From the NCBI RefSeq assembly GCF_003781945.1, contig NZ_RJJW01000004.1:249058-313057 (forward strand): a stretch of DNA of 64,000 bases, written 5' to 3'. The translations under genes were made by a program, and so were the position numbers. This DNA is from Halorubrum sp. CSM-61. GTDB taxonomy: Archaea > Halobacteriota > Halobacteria > Halobacteriales > Haloferacaceae. The notes below the pieces were generated by a model. It saw only the letters and a program-made list of their open reading frames with translations. It was not told the DNA's origin and did no database searches. Below, piece by piece: positions 25,929 through 34,654 of the stretch. Position 1 is the stretch's first letter; every line of letters begins with the position of its first letter.

Positions 25929-26972
25929 ATGAGCGGCTCCACGGAGGGCGACCTCACGAAGACGGGGATGGCCCTGAAACACGACCGCGAGTGGGACTAC
26001 GAACTCGATCGGATCGTCGAGGCGATCGAGGAGCGCGACGCCTCCAAGGTCGGCCTCCAGTTCCCCGAGGGACTCAAGCGCCGCGGCCCGAAGGTCGCCG
26101 ACGACCTCCGCGAGGTAGCGCCCGACGACGTCACCTTCATGCTGTCCGGACAGCCCTGCTACGGCGCCTGCGACCTCGACACGTACCTGATGCGCCGGAC
26201 GGACGTGTTCGTCCACTTCGGTCACACGCCGATGAAGGAGTCCGACAGCATCGTCTACGTGCCCCTCTTCTCGAACGTCGACCCCTTCCCGATCATGGAG
26301 GACGCGCTGGAAGAGGAGCTCTCGGCACCGGAAGAGGACGCCGACGTCGGGCTCGTCACCACAGCCCAGCACATGAACCGGTTCGAGGACATGACCGACT
26401 GGCTGGAGGAGCGCGGCTACGAGGTTCACACCCGCCGGGGCGACGACCGGCTCACCAAGGAGGGACAGGTGCTCGGCTGCAACTACGCCTCCGCGGACAT
26501 CGACGCCGAGCAGGTGCTGTACGTCGGTGGTGGGAAGTTCCACCCGGTCGGGCTCGCGATGGAGCACCCCGACAAGCGCGTCGTCATCGCCGACCCGGTC
26601 AACAACGCGGTCTCGGTCGCCGAACACGACCAGTTCCTCAAGCAGCGCTACGCCTCGGTCCACAAGGCGATGGGCGCCGAGAAGTGGGGCGTCATCTTCT
26701 GTACGAAGATCGGGCAGGGCCGGTGGGAGAAGGCCCAGGAGATCGTCGAGAACAACGAGAACGCCTACCTGATCACGATGGACGAGGTGACGCCGGACCG
26801 CCTCCGAAACTTCGACATGGACGCGTTCGTCAACACCGGCTGTCCCCGGATCACGACCGACGACGGCCCGCGGTTCCACAAGCCGATGCTGACCCCCGGC
26901 GAGTACGAGGCCGCGATCGGCGAGAAGCCGCTCGACTCGATCGAGTTCGACACGTTCCACGACACCTGGTAG
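25929..26972 (+). CDS. dph2: diphthamide biosynthesis enzyme Dph2
   Basis: A 347-residue radical-SAM-like (non-classical) enzyme that transfers the 3-amino-3-carboxypropyl group of SAM to the elongation factor 2 histidine. The three Fe-S cysteines of the archaeal protein fit C77 (GQPCYGAC), one in VLGCNYAS and one in NTGCPRI; C81 is an extra nearby Cys. KVGLQFPEGLK starts the conserved core. The final step enzyme Dph6 lies 9 kb away at 16672. The ATG at 25929 opens the frame right after the TATA-like cgtttaacc. Confidence 0.92.
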   Translation: MSGSTEGDLTKTGMALKHDREWDYELDRIVEAIEERDASKVGLQFPEGLKRRGPKVADDLREVAPDDVTFMLSGQPCYGACDLDTYLMRRTDVFVHFGHTPMKESDSIVYVPLFSNVDPFPIMEDALEEELSAPEEDADVGLVTTAQHMNRFEDMTDWLEERGYEVHTRRGDDRLTKEGQVLGCNYASADIDAEQVLYVGGGKFHPVGLAMEHPDKRVVIADPVNNAVSVAEHDQFLKQRYASVHKAMGAEKWGVIFCTKIGQGRWEKAQEIVENNENAYLITMDEVTPDRLRNFDMDAFVNTGCPRITTDDGPRFHKPMLTPGEYEAAIGEKPLDSIEFDTFHDTW

Positions 26973-27070
26973 GCGGCACGGTTAGGGGCCGCTAACCGGT
27001 TTCGTCGAAAAGTGGATCCGCGCTTTCGAATGGGGAAGGCGTTTCACTCGCGAGAGCGATCCCCCTCCAT

Positions 27071-27850
27071 ATGGCCCCGCCACAGGTTGCAGCCCTCCCC
27101 CCACGAGTAGCCGTCGCGATCGATCGCCCGCCGCAGTGGACCGGCGTCGAACTCGTCGGATCGGCCGTCGTCGAGTTCGTCGTGACCGCCGTCGTCATCG
27201 GTTTCATCTGCGCAGCCGTCTCGGCCGTCTCGCCGGAGTTCACCGACGACGGCCTCGAGTACCTCCGCGCGGAGCCCGGAGAGGCATTCCTGTACGGTCT
27301 CGTGGCGTACGTGGTAAGCGCCGTCGCGATGCTCCTGCTCGCGATCACCGTCATCGGTCTCGTGATCGTCATCCCCGCCGCGATCGTCATCGGGATCCTC
27401 AGCCTCGGCGGGACGGCCGTCTCCGTCATCGCCCTCGGCACGTGGATCCGGTCGACTCTCGGGAGCGGCACCCCGAAGGACCGCGGGACCGCGCTCGTCG
27501 TCGGCGCGGTCGCGTGGGCGGGGCTCGGACTCGTTCCCGTCCTCGGCGGGATCGTGACGTTCGTCGTCGGAACGATGGGGTTCGGCTACCTCGCACTCTG
27601 GGTTACCAACGGGCGGTTCGACCGCGATTACGGCTCCCTCGACGGGGACGGATACGGTGGCCCCGGCGGCTCGACGCGGGGTCCGGACGTTCTTGATAGC
27701 GGGAGCACCGGCGGTGAGAGTTCGAGCGACGACTCCGACCGCTTCCGCAACATCGCGGCGGTAGACGCCGAGCGCGAGGCGGAAGGAAGGAAGCGAGCGG
27801 GGGACGACGACGCGACTGACACGCCCGATTCGGACGGTCGCGAGCGATAG
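27071..27850 (+). CDS. multi-helix membrane protein with acidic tail
   Basis: A 259-residue protein with a short soluble N terminus and four to five hydrophobic segments (about 25-45, 68-86, 92-112, 140-160 and 165-180). The first 25 residues are Ala/Pro-rich. The C-terminal 80 residues are polar, glycine-rich and acidic, and should lie in the cytoplasm. No motif is recognised; the segment spacing fits a small transporter or a membrane organiser. The ATG at 27071 gives the longest conserved-looking frame. Confidence 0.65.
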   Translation: MAPPQVAALPPRVAVAIDRPPQWTGVELVGSAVVEFVVTAVVIGFICAAVSAVSPEFTDDGLEYLRAEPGEAFLYGLVAYVVSAVAMLLLAITVIGLVIVIPAAIVIGILSLGGTAVSVIALGTWIRSTLGSGTPKDRGTALVVGAVAWAGLGLVPVLGGIVTFVVGTMGFGYLALWVTNGRFDRDYGSLDGDGYGGPGGSTRGPDVLDSGSTGGESSSDDSDRFRNIAAVDAEREAEGRKRAGDDDATDTPDSDGRER

Positions 27851-27915
27851 CCGCGGAAGGCGGTCGCCGGCAGAGCGCGAACCGAGCTACGGGTCCGTGC
27901 TCTCGGTCGATCGAC

Positions 27916-28368
27916 TCACCGCGTCTTCTCGACCTCCCCTTCCACGTAGTCGACCGCCGCCGCCGGCGACTCCGCCGCTTCCACGCCCGCCACGTCGTGC
28001 GTGTCGAGCCCGGCGACGGCGCGCCCGTGCGCGAGCGCCAGTCCGATCTCCGAGAGCGTGCCGTACGAGCCGTCGACGGCGATCGCGGCGTCGCCGTTCA
28101 TCACGACGAGCGCGTTGCGGGCGTGGCCCATCCCGGTCGCGATCGGGACCGTGACGTGGGGGTTCGCGTCCGCGCGCCGGTCGGTCGGGAGAATCCCGAT
28201 CGCCTCCCCGCCGGCGTCCGCGGCGCCGCGGCAGACCGCTTCCATCACGCCGCCGAGGCCGCCGCAGACGACCGCGTGGCCGCGGTTCGCGAGCTGTTCC
28301 CCCAGTTTCTCGGCGATCGCCGCCGTCTCGGGCGGGACCGAGCTCCCGCCGATGACGCTGACGCGCAT
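27916..28368 (-). CDS. LOG-like Rossmann protein (TIGR00725 type)
   Basis: A 150-residue protein of the lysine-decarboxylase-like/LOG superfamily. It opens MRVSVIGGSS, then GHAVVCGGLGGVMEAVCRGA (about 29-48), matching the nucleotide/phosphate loop GGxxGxM, and DGSYGTLSEIGLAL near 100-113. LOG relatives cleave nucleoside monophosphates; this shorter version is often annotated as TIGR00725 without a known reaction. A TATA-like tttatatac lies about 25 bp upstream on its strand. It is divergent from the HAD gene. Confidence 0.8.
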   Translation of the reverse strand: MRVSVIGGSSVPPETAAIAEKLGEQLANRGHAVVCGGLGGVMEAVCRGAADAGGEAIGILPTDRRADANPHVTVPIATGMGHARNALVVMNGDAAIAVDGSYGTLSEIGLALAHGRAVAGLDTHDVAGVEAAESPAAAVDYVEGEVEKTR

Positions 28369-28470
28369 ACCGCGGGACGCGGGGCGAACGTATATAAATG
28401 AAGATAACTGAGGCCGTACCTGTCGCGGAGTTGGTGAAACCCTTTTAAGCGCTGAGCGTGGATACTCCCT
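28369..28470. promoter_or_regulatory. divergent promoter region
   Basis: Two opposing promoter-like signals fit leaderless transcription: atataaat (28390-28397), read on the minus strand as TTTATAT for the LOG-like gene, and ccttttaagc (28441-28450) for the HAD gene on the plus strand. Each lies 22-30 bp from its start codon. Confidence 0.5.
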
Positions 28471-29127
28471 ATGACGTACGATACCGTCGTGTTCGACAAC
28501 GACGGTGTCCTCGTGGGCCGCACGCGCTTCGACGTGCTCCGGGATGCAACCCGGGACGCGTTCGAGGAGTGCGGCGTCGAGGAGCCCGATCCGGACGACG
28601 TAGAGCGCATGACCATCGGTGCGACCCCCGGCAGCGTGGGGACCGTCTGCCAGACGTACGACCTCGATCCGGGGTCGTTCTGGCGGACCCGCGACGACGT
28701 GGTCTCGAAGGCCCAACAGCAGGAGGCACGCGAGGGGCGGAAGACCCCCTACGACGACCTCGACGAGCTGCAGAGCCTCGAGGTGGAGATGGGGATCGTC
28801 TCCTCGAACCAACAGGCCACCGTCGACTTCCTCGTCGACCACTTCGACGGCTTCGAGCGATTCGGCGCGGCCTACGGTCGCGAGCCCACGATCCACTCGC
28901 TCCAGCTCCGCAAGCCGAACCCACACTACATCGAGCAGGCGCTCGGCGATCTCGACGCCGGCAACGCCCTGTTCGTCGGCGACAACGAGTCCGACGTGCG
29001 CGCCGCCGAGAACGCGGGCATCGACTCCGCGTTCATCCGCCGGCCGCACCGCCGCGACTGGGAGCTGAACGTCTGGCCGACGTGGGAGATCGACCGGCTC
29101 TCCGACCTCCACGAGATCGTCGGGTAG
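28471..29127 (+). CDS. HAD-superfamily hydrolase (phosphoglycolate-phosphatase-like)
   Basis: A 218-residue HAD enzyme. The nucleophile loop is VVFDNDGVL with D9 and D11; motif II is in MGIVSSNQQ (about 107-115), a lysine in RKPNPH near 151 serves motif III, and motif IV is VGDNESDV near 170. The family removes phosphate from small metabolites; the substrate is unknown. An alpha-helical cap sits between motifs I and II. The ATG at 28471 is the first in the frame. Confidence 0.87.
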   Translation: MTYDTVVFDNDGVLVGRTRFDVLRDATRDAFEECGVEEPDPDDVERMTIGATPGSVGTVCQTYDLDPGSFWRTRDDVVSKAQQQEAREGRKTPYDDLDELQSLEVEMGIVSSNQQATVDFLVDHFDGFERFGAAYGREPTIHSLQLRKPNPHYIEQALGDLDAGNALFVGDNESDVRAAENAGIDSAFIRRPHRRDWELNVWPTWEIDRLSDLHEIVG

Positions 29128-29215
29128 TCGCGATCGGCGGCGGGCTCGAGCGAGAAGGGCCCCACCGCCGCCGCTCTCTCAAGGTTTAACTCCGATCGGG
29201 AGCTACGCCGCCACA

Positions 29216-31585
29216 GTGACAGACGCCCCGCCGTGGACCGACATCTTCGGCCACGCTGAGCCGTACCCCGAGCAGGCCGACGGGATCGACGCCGCGATCG
29301 ACGCCGCCGAGGACGGCGGCTTCCTCGCCTTGGAGGGCGCCTGCGGGACCGGTAAGACGATGCTCGCGCTCACCGCCGGACTCGACCGCGTGCGCGACCC
29401 CGATTCGGAGTTCGAACGCGTGTTCGTCCTCACGAGCGTCAAACAGCAGCTGCGCCAGTTCGAGACGGACCTGGAGACGATCAACGGGGACCTCCCCGAC
29501 GGCTACGACCCGGTCTCCGGGCTCACCCTCGTCGGCAAGGCCGACGTGTGTCCGTACGCCCGCGAGAACCGCGGCGGGATCGACCGCGAGAACGTGTACG
29601 AGCGCTGCGAGGGGCTCCGCGAGCGCACCCGCAACCTCGTCGGCGACGGCGGCGCGACGACGACGTCGAACCTCGTGAGCGAGGCGCAGAGCCAGCAGGT
29701 CGGACTGATGGACTCGGGGTCCGCGACCGGCTCCGGCGCGAGCGGCAGCGACGCGCCCGCCGCCGACTACCTCACCGTCGACGGCGAGCCAACCCCGTAC
29801 CGTCCGGACACCGAGGAGTTCGAGAGCACCGAGTTCTGCCCGTTCTACGCCGGCTTCCTCGACGACCTTCCGGAGGACGGCGACCCCGCGGAGGCGGTCC
29901 CGTTCGATGTGACCGAGCTCGGCCACGTCGGACCGACGGAGCTGGTCCGGCTCGCCGCCGGCCACGGCTCCTGTCCCCACTCGATCATGGGCGCGCTCGT
30001 CCCCGAGGTCGAGGTCGTGATCGGCAACTACTACCACGCGTTCGACCCGGTGACGACGGGCACGTTCACGGGCGCGCTCTTAGACGACTCGACGTTCGTC
30101 GTCTGCGACGAGGCCCACATGCTCGAACCGCGCGTCCGGGACCTCGTGAGCGACCGGGTCGCCGACGCCAGCCTCCGCGACGCCGAGAACGAGCTCACCC
30201 GCGTCGTCCAGCCCCTCTCCTTCGAGACGGCGGGCGCCGAGTCGGACGACGCGGCGCTCGTGCGCGGCGAGCTGGAGGACGCCGACGTGAGCGTCGAGGA
30301 GATCGAGTCCGTCCGGGAGTTCTACGCCGACCTCCGCGGCGAGCTCGACAGGCGGGTGACCGAGCGGCTGGACCGAGAGCGCCCGGACTGGCGGGCGTCG
30401 ATGCGGGAGCTCGACGACGACGAGATCGCACTCCGCGATCCGGAGGAGCCCGCCGAAGACGGGATCACGACGTGGGCGAAGCGAGAGGGGTACGGCGACC
30501 GCGTCTGGGCCCGCGCGGAGCAGGTCGGCGCGGTCGTCAAGCGCGTGCTCGACTCGCTGGAGGAGGAGGACAAGAAGCGCGCCGCGCCAGGCGTCGGCCG
30601 CACCCTCAACGCGTGGTACCGCGAGGACCACGAGGAGTTCTTCCGCGCGATCGACTTGGAGCGGACGTGGGACGAGACGGCGCCGCCGGATTCGTGGCGG
30701 CGCGCGTACAACGCAAGCCTCGCGCTGTACAACTGCCTGCCGAGCGAGCCGATCGGCGACCGGCTCGCGGAGTTCGGCGGCGGCGTGTTGATGAGCGCGA
30801 CGCTGGAGCCGATGGACGTGTTCCGCGAGGTGACCGGCCTCGACCACCTGGAGGAGCGAGGGCGCCCGGTCGTCGAGCGCACCTACGGACTCTCCTTCCC
30901 CGAGGAGAACCGCGAGAGCTTCGCGGTCGACGCGCCGAAGTTCACGTATCAGAACCGCGGCGCGCCCGGCGAGGAGAACGACACCCGCCTCGCGCACCTC
31001 GACGCGACCGCGGCGGTGGCGGGCCGCGAGGGGAACGTCTTGGTCGGGACGCCGAGCTACGCGGAGGCGACGTGGATGGCCGAGTCGCTCTCGGAGCGGC
31101 TCGACAAGCCGGTGCTGCTCGACGAGTCCTCGGGCGACCGCGCCACGGAGTCGCTGAAGGACGACTTCTTCGCGGGCGACGGAAAGGTGCTCGTGACGAG
31201 TCTCCGGGGGACGCTCACCGAGGGCGTCGACTACCGCGGCGACCGGCTGTCGGCCGCCGTGGTCTGTGGCGTCCCGATCATCAACACGGCGCGTCCCCGG
31301 ACGCGAGCGGTGATCACGGCGTACGACAGGCGGTTCGAGTCGGGGTTCGAGACCGCGCTCACCGTGCCCGCGGTCCGGAAGGCCCGCCAGGCCGTCGGCC
31401 GGGTGATCCGCGGGCCGGACGAGCGCGGGGTCCGCGTCCTCCTCGACGCCCGCTACGCCCGCGAGTCGTGGAACAGCGTCCGGGAGTACCTCCCGGAGCA
31501 CGAGCGCGACGAGTACCAGCCCGTGAGCCCGGACATGCTCGGGCTCGCGCTCGATCGGTTCGAGCGACGGGCGGGCGGCGACTGA
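29216..31585 (+). CDS. XPD/Rad3-like DNA helicase with Fe-S cluster
   Basis: A 789-residue superfamily-2 helicase (DEAD_2 family). Walker A is GACGTGKT at 41-48 and DEAH is at 298-301. Between motifs Ia and II lie four cysteines at C112, C131, C208 and C253, fitting the Fe-S domain of XPD-type enzymes; C131 to C208 spans an unusually long loop with Ser/Ala/Gly. C-terminal motif VI is QAVGRVIRGPDERG. Such helicases unwind DNA 5'-3' in repair. The start is GTG at 29216. An archaeal XPD in transcription is not known, so repair or replication is the likely role. Confidence 0.92.
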   Translation: MTDAPPWTDIFGHAEPYPEQADGIDAAIDAAEDGGFLALEGACGTGKTMLALTAGLDRVRDPDSEFERVFVLTSVKQQLRQFETDLETINGDLPDGYDPVSGLTLVGKADVCPYARENRGGIDRENVYERCEGLRERTRNLVGDGGATTTSNLVSEAQSQQVGLMDSGSATGSGASGSDAPAADYLTVDGEPTPYRPDTEEFESTEFCPFYAGFLDDLPEDGDPAEAVPFDVTELGHVGPTELVRLAAGHGSCPHSIMGALVPEVEVVIGNYYHAFDPVTTGTFTGALLDDSTFVVCDEAHMLEPRVRDLVSDRVADASLRDAENELTRVVQPLSFETAGAESDDAALVRGELEDADVSVEEIESVREFYADLRGELDRRVTERLDRERPDWRASMRELDDDEIALRDPEEPAEDGITTWAKREGYGDRVWARAEQVGAVVKRVLDSLEEEDKKRAAPGVGRTLNAWYREDHEEFFRAIDLERTWDETAPPDSWRRAYNASLALYNCLPSEPIGDRLAEFGGGVLMSATLEPMDVFREVTGLDHLEERGRPVVERTYGLSFPEENRESFAVDAPKFTYQNRGAPGEENDTRLAHLDATAAVAGREGNVLVGTPSYAEATWMAESLSERLDKPVLLDESSGDRATESLKDDFFAGDGKVLVTSLRGTLTEGVDYRGDRLSAAVVCGVPIINTARPRTRAVITAYDRRFESGFETALTVPAVRKARQAVGRVIRGPDERGVRVLLDARYARESWNSVREYLPEHERDEYQPVSPDMLGLALDRFERRAGGD

Positions 31586-31687
31586 CCCCGATCGACCCGA
31601 CGGATCCCGGCGGTAACGTCGGACTAACCGTCCCGGCGACCCGATATGATGTTTCTAACTAGACCGTCACGGCCCGTGGTCGTCTCC

Positions 31688-31840
31688 ATGAGTTCGGTAA
31701 CGCAGAAACCGCAGTACCACGTCGTCTGCCGGGAGTGTTCGGTCGAGCGGCTGTTCGACGCCAGTCCCGACGCAGACGATCTGAAGCAAGAACACGCCGA
31801 GGAGACGGGTCATCGGGTCGTCGTCGGCCGCGTACGATAA
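31688..31840 (+). CDS. small protein with one Cys pair, unknown function
   Basis: A 50-residue protein with CRECSVERLFD (about 14-24) carrying a CxxC, and a helical C-terminal half rich in Glu/His. A single CxxC pair could be half of a zinc site or a dimerising ribbon. The ATG at 31688 was chosen within a longer open frame because the upstream part has no haloarchaeal features. Not named. Confidence 0.5.
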   Translation: MSSVTQKPQYHVVCRECSVERLFDASPDADDLKQEHAEETGHRVVVGRVR

Positions 31841-31849
31841 TCACACCAC

Positions 31850-32036
31850 GTTCGAGTCGATATCGTCACGTTCGGGTCGATATCGTGCGGGAAGTTCGTG
31901 AGCCGCCCGGTCCCGATTCGGTGATCGCCACCGTGTCGGAGTGGCGGTAACCGCACTCGTCGGTGTACAGCTCCGGCTCGATCGTGTACACCTGACCGGG
32001 GGCCATGTGCGCGTCGTCGGGGAGTCGAGTCGCCAT
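31850..32036 (-). pseudogene. C-terminal fragment of an Xaa-Pro peptidase (M24), frameshifted
   Basis: Starting near an ATG at 32036 on the minus strand, the frame reads DDAHMAPGQVYTIEPELYTD and then YRHSDTVAITESG, the C-terminal part of M24 creatinase/aminopeptidase-P enzymes (MAPG.VYTIEP and HSDTV motifs). A different frame then continues RLTNFPHD, again the expected end of the family. The join lies at about 31903-31918, so a frameshift is present. The rest (300 or more residues) is missing. It is a decayed remnant beside a mobile-element region. Confidence 0.72.
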
Positions 32037-32121
32037 GGCTCACGCTCCGGAAGCGAGCGGATAAACCGCCGGATAGCGGAACGGCAAACGACCGAAAAGC
32101 GGGTCCCGTCTCCGTCCGTCG

Positions 32122-32733
32122 TCAGTTCTCGCGGCGGGCGAACGCGAGGTTGCCGGAGACGTTCTTGATGTAGGCTTTGACCGTCTCGCCCTCCTGTGCG
32201 CCGGGGACGAAGACCGTGTACTCGCCGCGCTCGGCGACGCCGTCGCCCTTGCGGCCGGTGCCGACGATCTCGAGCTCGTAGGTGTTGCCCGACTCGATCG
32301 CCTCCTCCTGTCGCTGGGTGTTCGAGGTGTTCTGCTTGGCGACGGGTCGGAACGCCCCGCAGGCCTCACACCGGAGCATCGGCGTGCGGTTCTCGGTCTC
32401 GAGCCGGGTGTCCGGCAGGCCGCACTCCGAACAGGTGACGAACGACTCGATGTACGAGTCGATCGCGGCCTGGAAGTCGCGCTCGCGGAAGTTCCCGCTG
32501 TAGCGGGCCCGTCCGTCCTCGTACTGGCCGGCGGTCCCGAGCTCCTGCTGGATCTTCGAGTGGACGTGTTCGGGGTCGCGGCTCAGGGCGTCGGCGATCG
32601 CCGAGAGGTTCGTCAGTCGGGTGAACGCGCCGTCCTTCTGCGCCTCCGGGTCCGGGACCGACAGCCGCTCGTCGGAGCCGCCGAGGTCCGGAACCTCCTC
32701 CATCGCGCGGTCGAGGCTCGATTCGTAGTCCAT
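32122..32733 (-). CDS. translation initiation factor 2 beta subunit, with TRAM domain
   Basis: A 203-residue archaeal initiation factor aIF2-beta. It recruits and stabilises initiator tRNA with the alpha and gamma subunits. The conserved core SNFRERDFQAAI-like segment lies at about 79-91; the zinc finger has C101, C104, C122 and C125. The last 60 residues add a TRAM-like RNA-binding domain, ending VKAYIKNVSGNLAFARREN, a known haloarchaeal addition. Its start at 32733 is close to the TnpB element. Initiator tRNA-Met lies only 1.7 kb away, though on unrelated transcription. Confidence 0.92.
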   Translation of the reverse strand: MDYESSLDRAMEEVPDLGGSDERLSVPDPEAQKDGAFTRLTNLSAIADALSRDPEHVHSKIQQELGTAGQYEDGRARYSGNFRERDFQAAIDSYIESFVTCSECGLPDTRLETENRTPMLRCEACGAFRPVAKQNTSNTQRQEEAIESGNTYELEIVGTGRKGDGVAERGEYTVFVPGAQEGETVKAYIKNVSGNLAFARREN

Positions 32734-32734
32734 A

Positions 32735-32934
32735 CGGGACGGAACGGCGGCGCGACGGAAATCGCTTCCGGGTTCGGTGGCGTCTCCGGAAAGTAAAGAC
32801 GATGCTGGGAGGGTAGCAGTCTGCCAGAAGTAGCGGGAGGTGAACTGCCTCGGAGACAACTGATTTGAGAGACCATTGATCTCTCGTCATCCCGGAAAGC
32901 GAAGTCTTCCGGCTGCCCCGAGGCTTCCCGTGGT
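32735..32934 (-). other. TnpB element right end and candidate omega-RNA 3' region
   Basis: On the minus strand, just after the tnpB stop, lie two hairpins: ccggaa...ttccgg (32892-32911) and gagaga...tctctc (32867-32885). TnpB guides (omega-RNA) normally come from the 3' end of tnpB and this downstream region, so the folded segment is the expected scaffold, with the guide just past the element's right end near 32830-32860. The exact end is inferred. The IF2-beta promoter must lie in the same stretch. Confidence 0.5.
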
Positions 32935-34209
32935 TTAATCGTACACTCCCGACCGACCATCGGTCTGGTAGTCTCGAACGGTCGGGTGGGTCACGGTCGG
33001 GGCGTCCACGGCCCCCGATGCCTGCCGTCGCACCTTCCGAACTTGAGGGAGGCTTTTGAGAGCAGGCACATTCCAATTGAGTTTCTTGATGCCTTTCACA
33101 CCGATGTTGACGCTTGCACTACGGTCGCTATGGTCTTGATGCCCGCACGACCGACATTTGAATCGTTTCTTGTTACGGTTTGCACGCTCTGTGTGTCCGC
33201 ATATCGGACACCGCTGACTCGTGTACTCAGGGTTAATCCATGTGGTCGGTATCCCCTTGAACGACGCCTTATAGGACGTATAGAACTGGAGAGCGCGGAA
33301 CGGGAGGTGGTGTAAACGTCGGTTCATCCGCGTGCCGTAGTCAATGCCATCGCGCATCTCTTTGAGGTCTTCAAAGACGATACACGGTTTCTCGAACTGA
33401 CGGATCCACTCCACGATATGATAACTCACTTTGTGGAGTCGGTCGCGGACGAACCGTTCCTCACATCCTTCGAGCGTGTCGTGGATACTTTCTTTCCCCG
33501 CGTTCTGGATGCGCTTTCGCATCGTGAAGTAGCGGTGGCGTTCAAATTTGATTTCGGGGAAGTCAATAACTACCGAATTTTTAATGCCATTCTCAGAGAG
33601 TGCAGTGAGAGCCACATTATCTTCGTTCACATCCATGCCAACGACGGTCCGCGAGTCGTGCTTGCCTCGGACAGTCCGTTCTGTGTTAGCAATGTTAACA
33701 TGTAACTCAGGATCATCGTTGTGGAATAGAGCTTCTGCCGTCCCAATTTTCCACTCATCGTTTTCTAGTGCAGTTTTGAGTGTATCAAGGTGAGCATCAG
33801 ATCCCTTGAGGACTCCTTTGATATGCTGGTATGGCTTTGCACTGATGCGGAACGTAATATTTCCACCTTCGTCGAGTGACAGGTTGTACCCCTCTTCGTA
33901 GTTCGCACGAAGCGGGTACATGCCGTCCTTGGTGTGGCTCGGCTGGCCGAAGTCGTCGTACTCGTGGTAGTTCTCCATCGCGCCGAGTGCTTTAGCGGCG
34001 ACACGCTGAGTTGTGTTTTTTATGAGATTGGAATTGCCTGCCACTCGGTCGGGGATCGCGTCCCAGTTTACGCCTTGTTTGGCAAGGCGGATCGTTTCGT
34101 TGTACACCCGGCGAGCTTCGAGTGTGGCGTCGTACAGCAGGCTCTCGTTATCACTCTGGACATCGAGTTGGAAATCAATCGTTTTGATAAGAGCCTGTGT
34201 GTCGGTCAT
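32935..34209 (-). CDS. tnpB: TnpB-like RNA-guided nuclease (IS1341-type solo element)
   Basis: A 424-residue TnpB, intact by its active site: RuvC residues D193 (GMDVNED), E280 (CIVFEDLKEM) and D362 (HSDRSASVNIG), and the target-strand zinc ribbon C334, C337, C352 and C355 (CPICGH, CRSCGH). TnpB uses omega-RNA to cut DNA at transposon-adjacent sites and helps keep the element in place. No TnpA transposase is seen beside it, so it is an IS1341-type solo element. Its GC content is lower than the genes around it, which fits recent arrival. The ATG is at 34209. Confidence 0.92.
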   Translation of the reverse strand: MTDTQALIKTIDFQLDVQSDNESLLYDATLEARRVYNETIRLAKQGVNWDAIPDRVAGNSNLIKNTTQRVAAKALGAMENYHEYDDFGQPSHTKDGMYPLRANYEEGYNLSLDEGGNITFRISAKPYQHIKGVLKGSDAHLDTLKTALENDEWKIGTAEALFHNDDPELHVNIANTERTVRGKHDSRTVVGMDVNEDNVALTALSENGIKNSVVIDFPEIKFERHRYFTMRKRIQNAGKESIHDTLEGCEERFVRDRLHKVSYHIVEWIRQFEKPCIVFEDLKEMRDGIDYGTRMNRRLHHLPFRALQFYTSYKASFKGIPTTWINPEYTSQRCPICGHTERANRNKKRFKCRSCGHQDHSDRSASVNIGVKGIKKLNWNVPALKSLPQVRKVRRQASGAVDAPTVTHPTVRDYQTDGRSGVYD

Positions 34210-34463
34210 GCACTCAAGTTAGGTAACCGTGGGTTTTACTTGAACATCAGCCATCCACGGTAGAAGTGGAAATTCTAACGAGTCTACGATGCTCACCCAT
34301 CGGGGGTAAGCTCCAAGATGCTCGGTCTGGTCCGCCGTAGATCTGAACCACGGTCCCTCCACACTGCCCCGTTCCCTGATTCAAAACTGCTCCGAGGCGA
34401 TCTCGTCGACGAGGTCGTTCATGCCTCGTCACGCTCGGCGTTTGTTGTCGTCGACAAAAAAAA
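34210..34463. other. left flank of the tnpB element and tRNA downstream region
   Basis: The first 100 bp are AT-rich and probably contain the tnpB promoter and the element's left end; no inverted repeat is obvious. The rest shows no gene. Eight A at 34456-34463 on the plus strand read as a T-run on the minus strand right after the tRNA, which serves as its terminator. Confidence 0.45.
34456..34463 (-). terminator. T-run terminator of initiator tRNA-Met
   Basis: Eight consecutive A on the plus strand, so eight T in the minus-strand transcript, directly follow the 3' end of the tRNA. T-runs of this kind end RNA-polymerase transcription in archaea. Confidence 0.7.
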
Positions 34464-34538
34464 TAGCGGGAGGTAGATTTGAACTACCGATCTCCGGGTT
34501 ATGAGCCCGGCGGAATCTCCTGGCTATCCCATCCCGCT
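34464..34538 (-). tRNA. initiator tRNA-Met (CAT anticodon)
   Basis: A 75-nt cloverleaf on the minus strand. The acceptor arms agcggga and tcccgct pair and A73 follows; CCA is not encoded. The anticodon loop is ctcataa (anticodon CAT, plus-strand 34501-34503). Two features mark the archaeal initiator: an A1-U72 pair and three G-C pairs (ggg/ccc) in the anticodon stem next to the loop. No intron is present. A T-run immediately after the gene acts as the terminator. Assignment rests on structure I can trace, not on a scan. Confidence 0.9.
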
Positions 34539-34654
34539 ATCGTATCAAACTCGCGTGCGACTGTTAAGGGTTCTGATCCCGTCGCCCGTGTGCGATTCGT
34601 CCACGAACCGTTTATATATTGATCGAGGCTATCACTCCCGATCGCCGGCGACCG

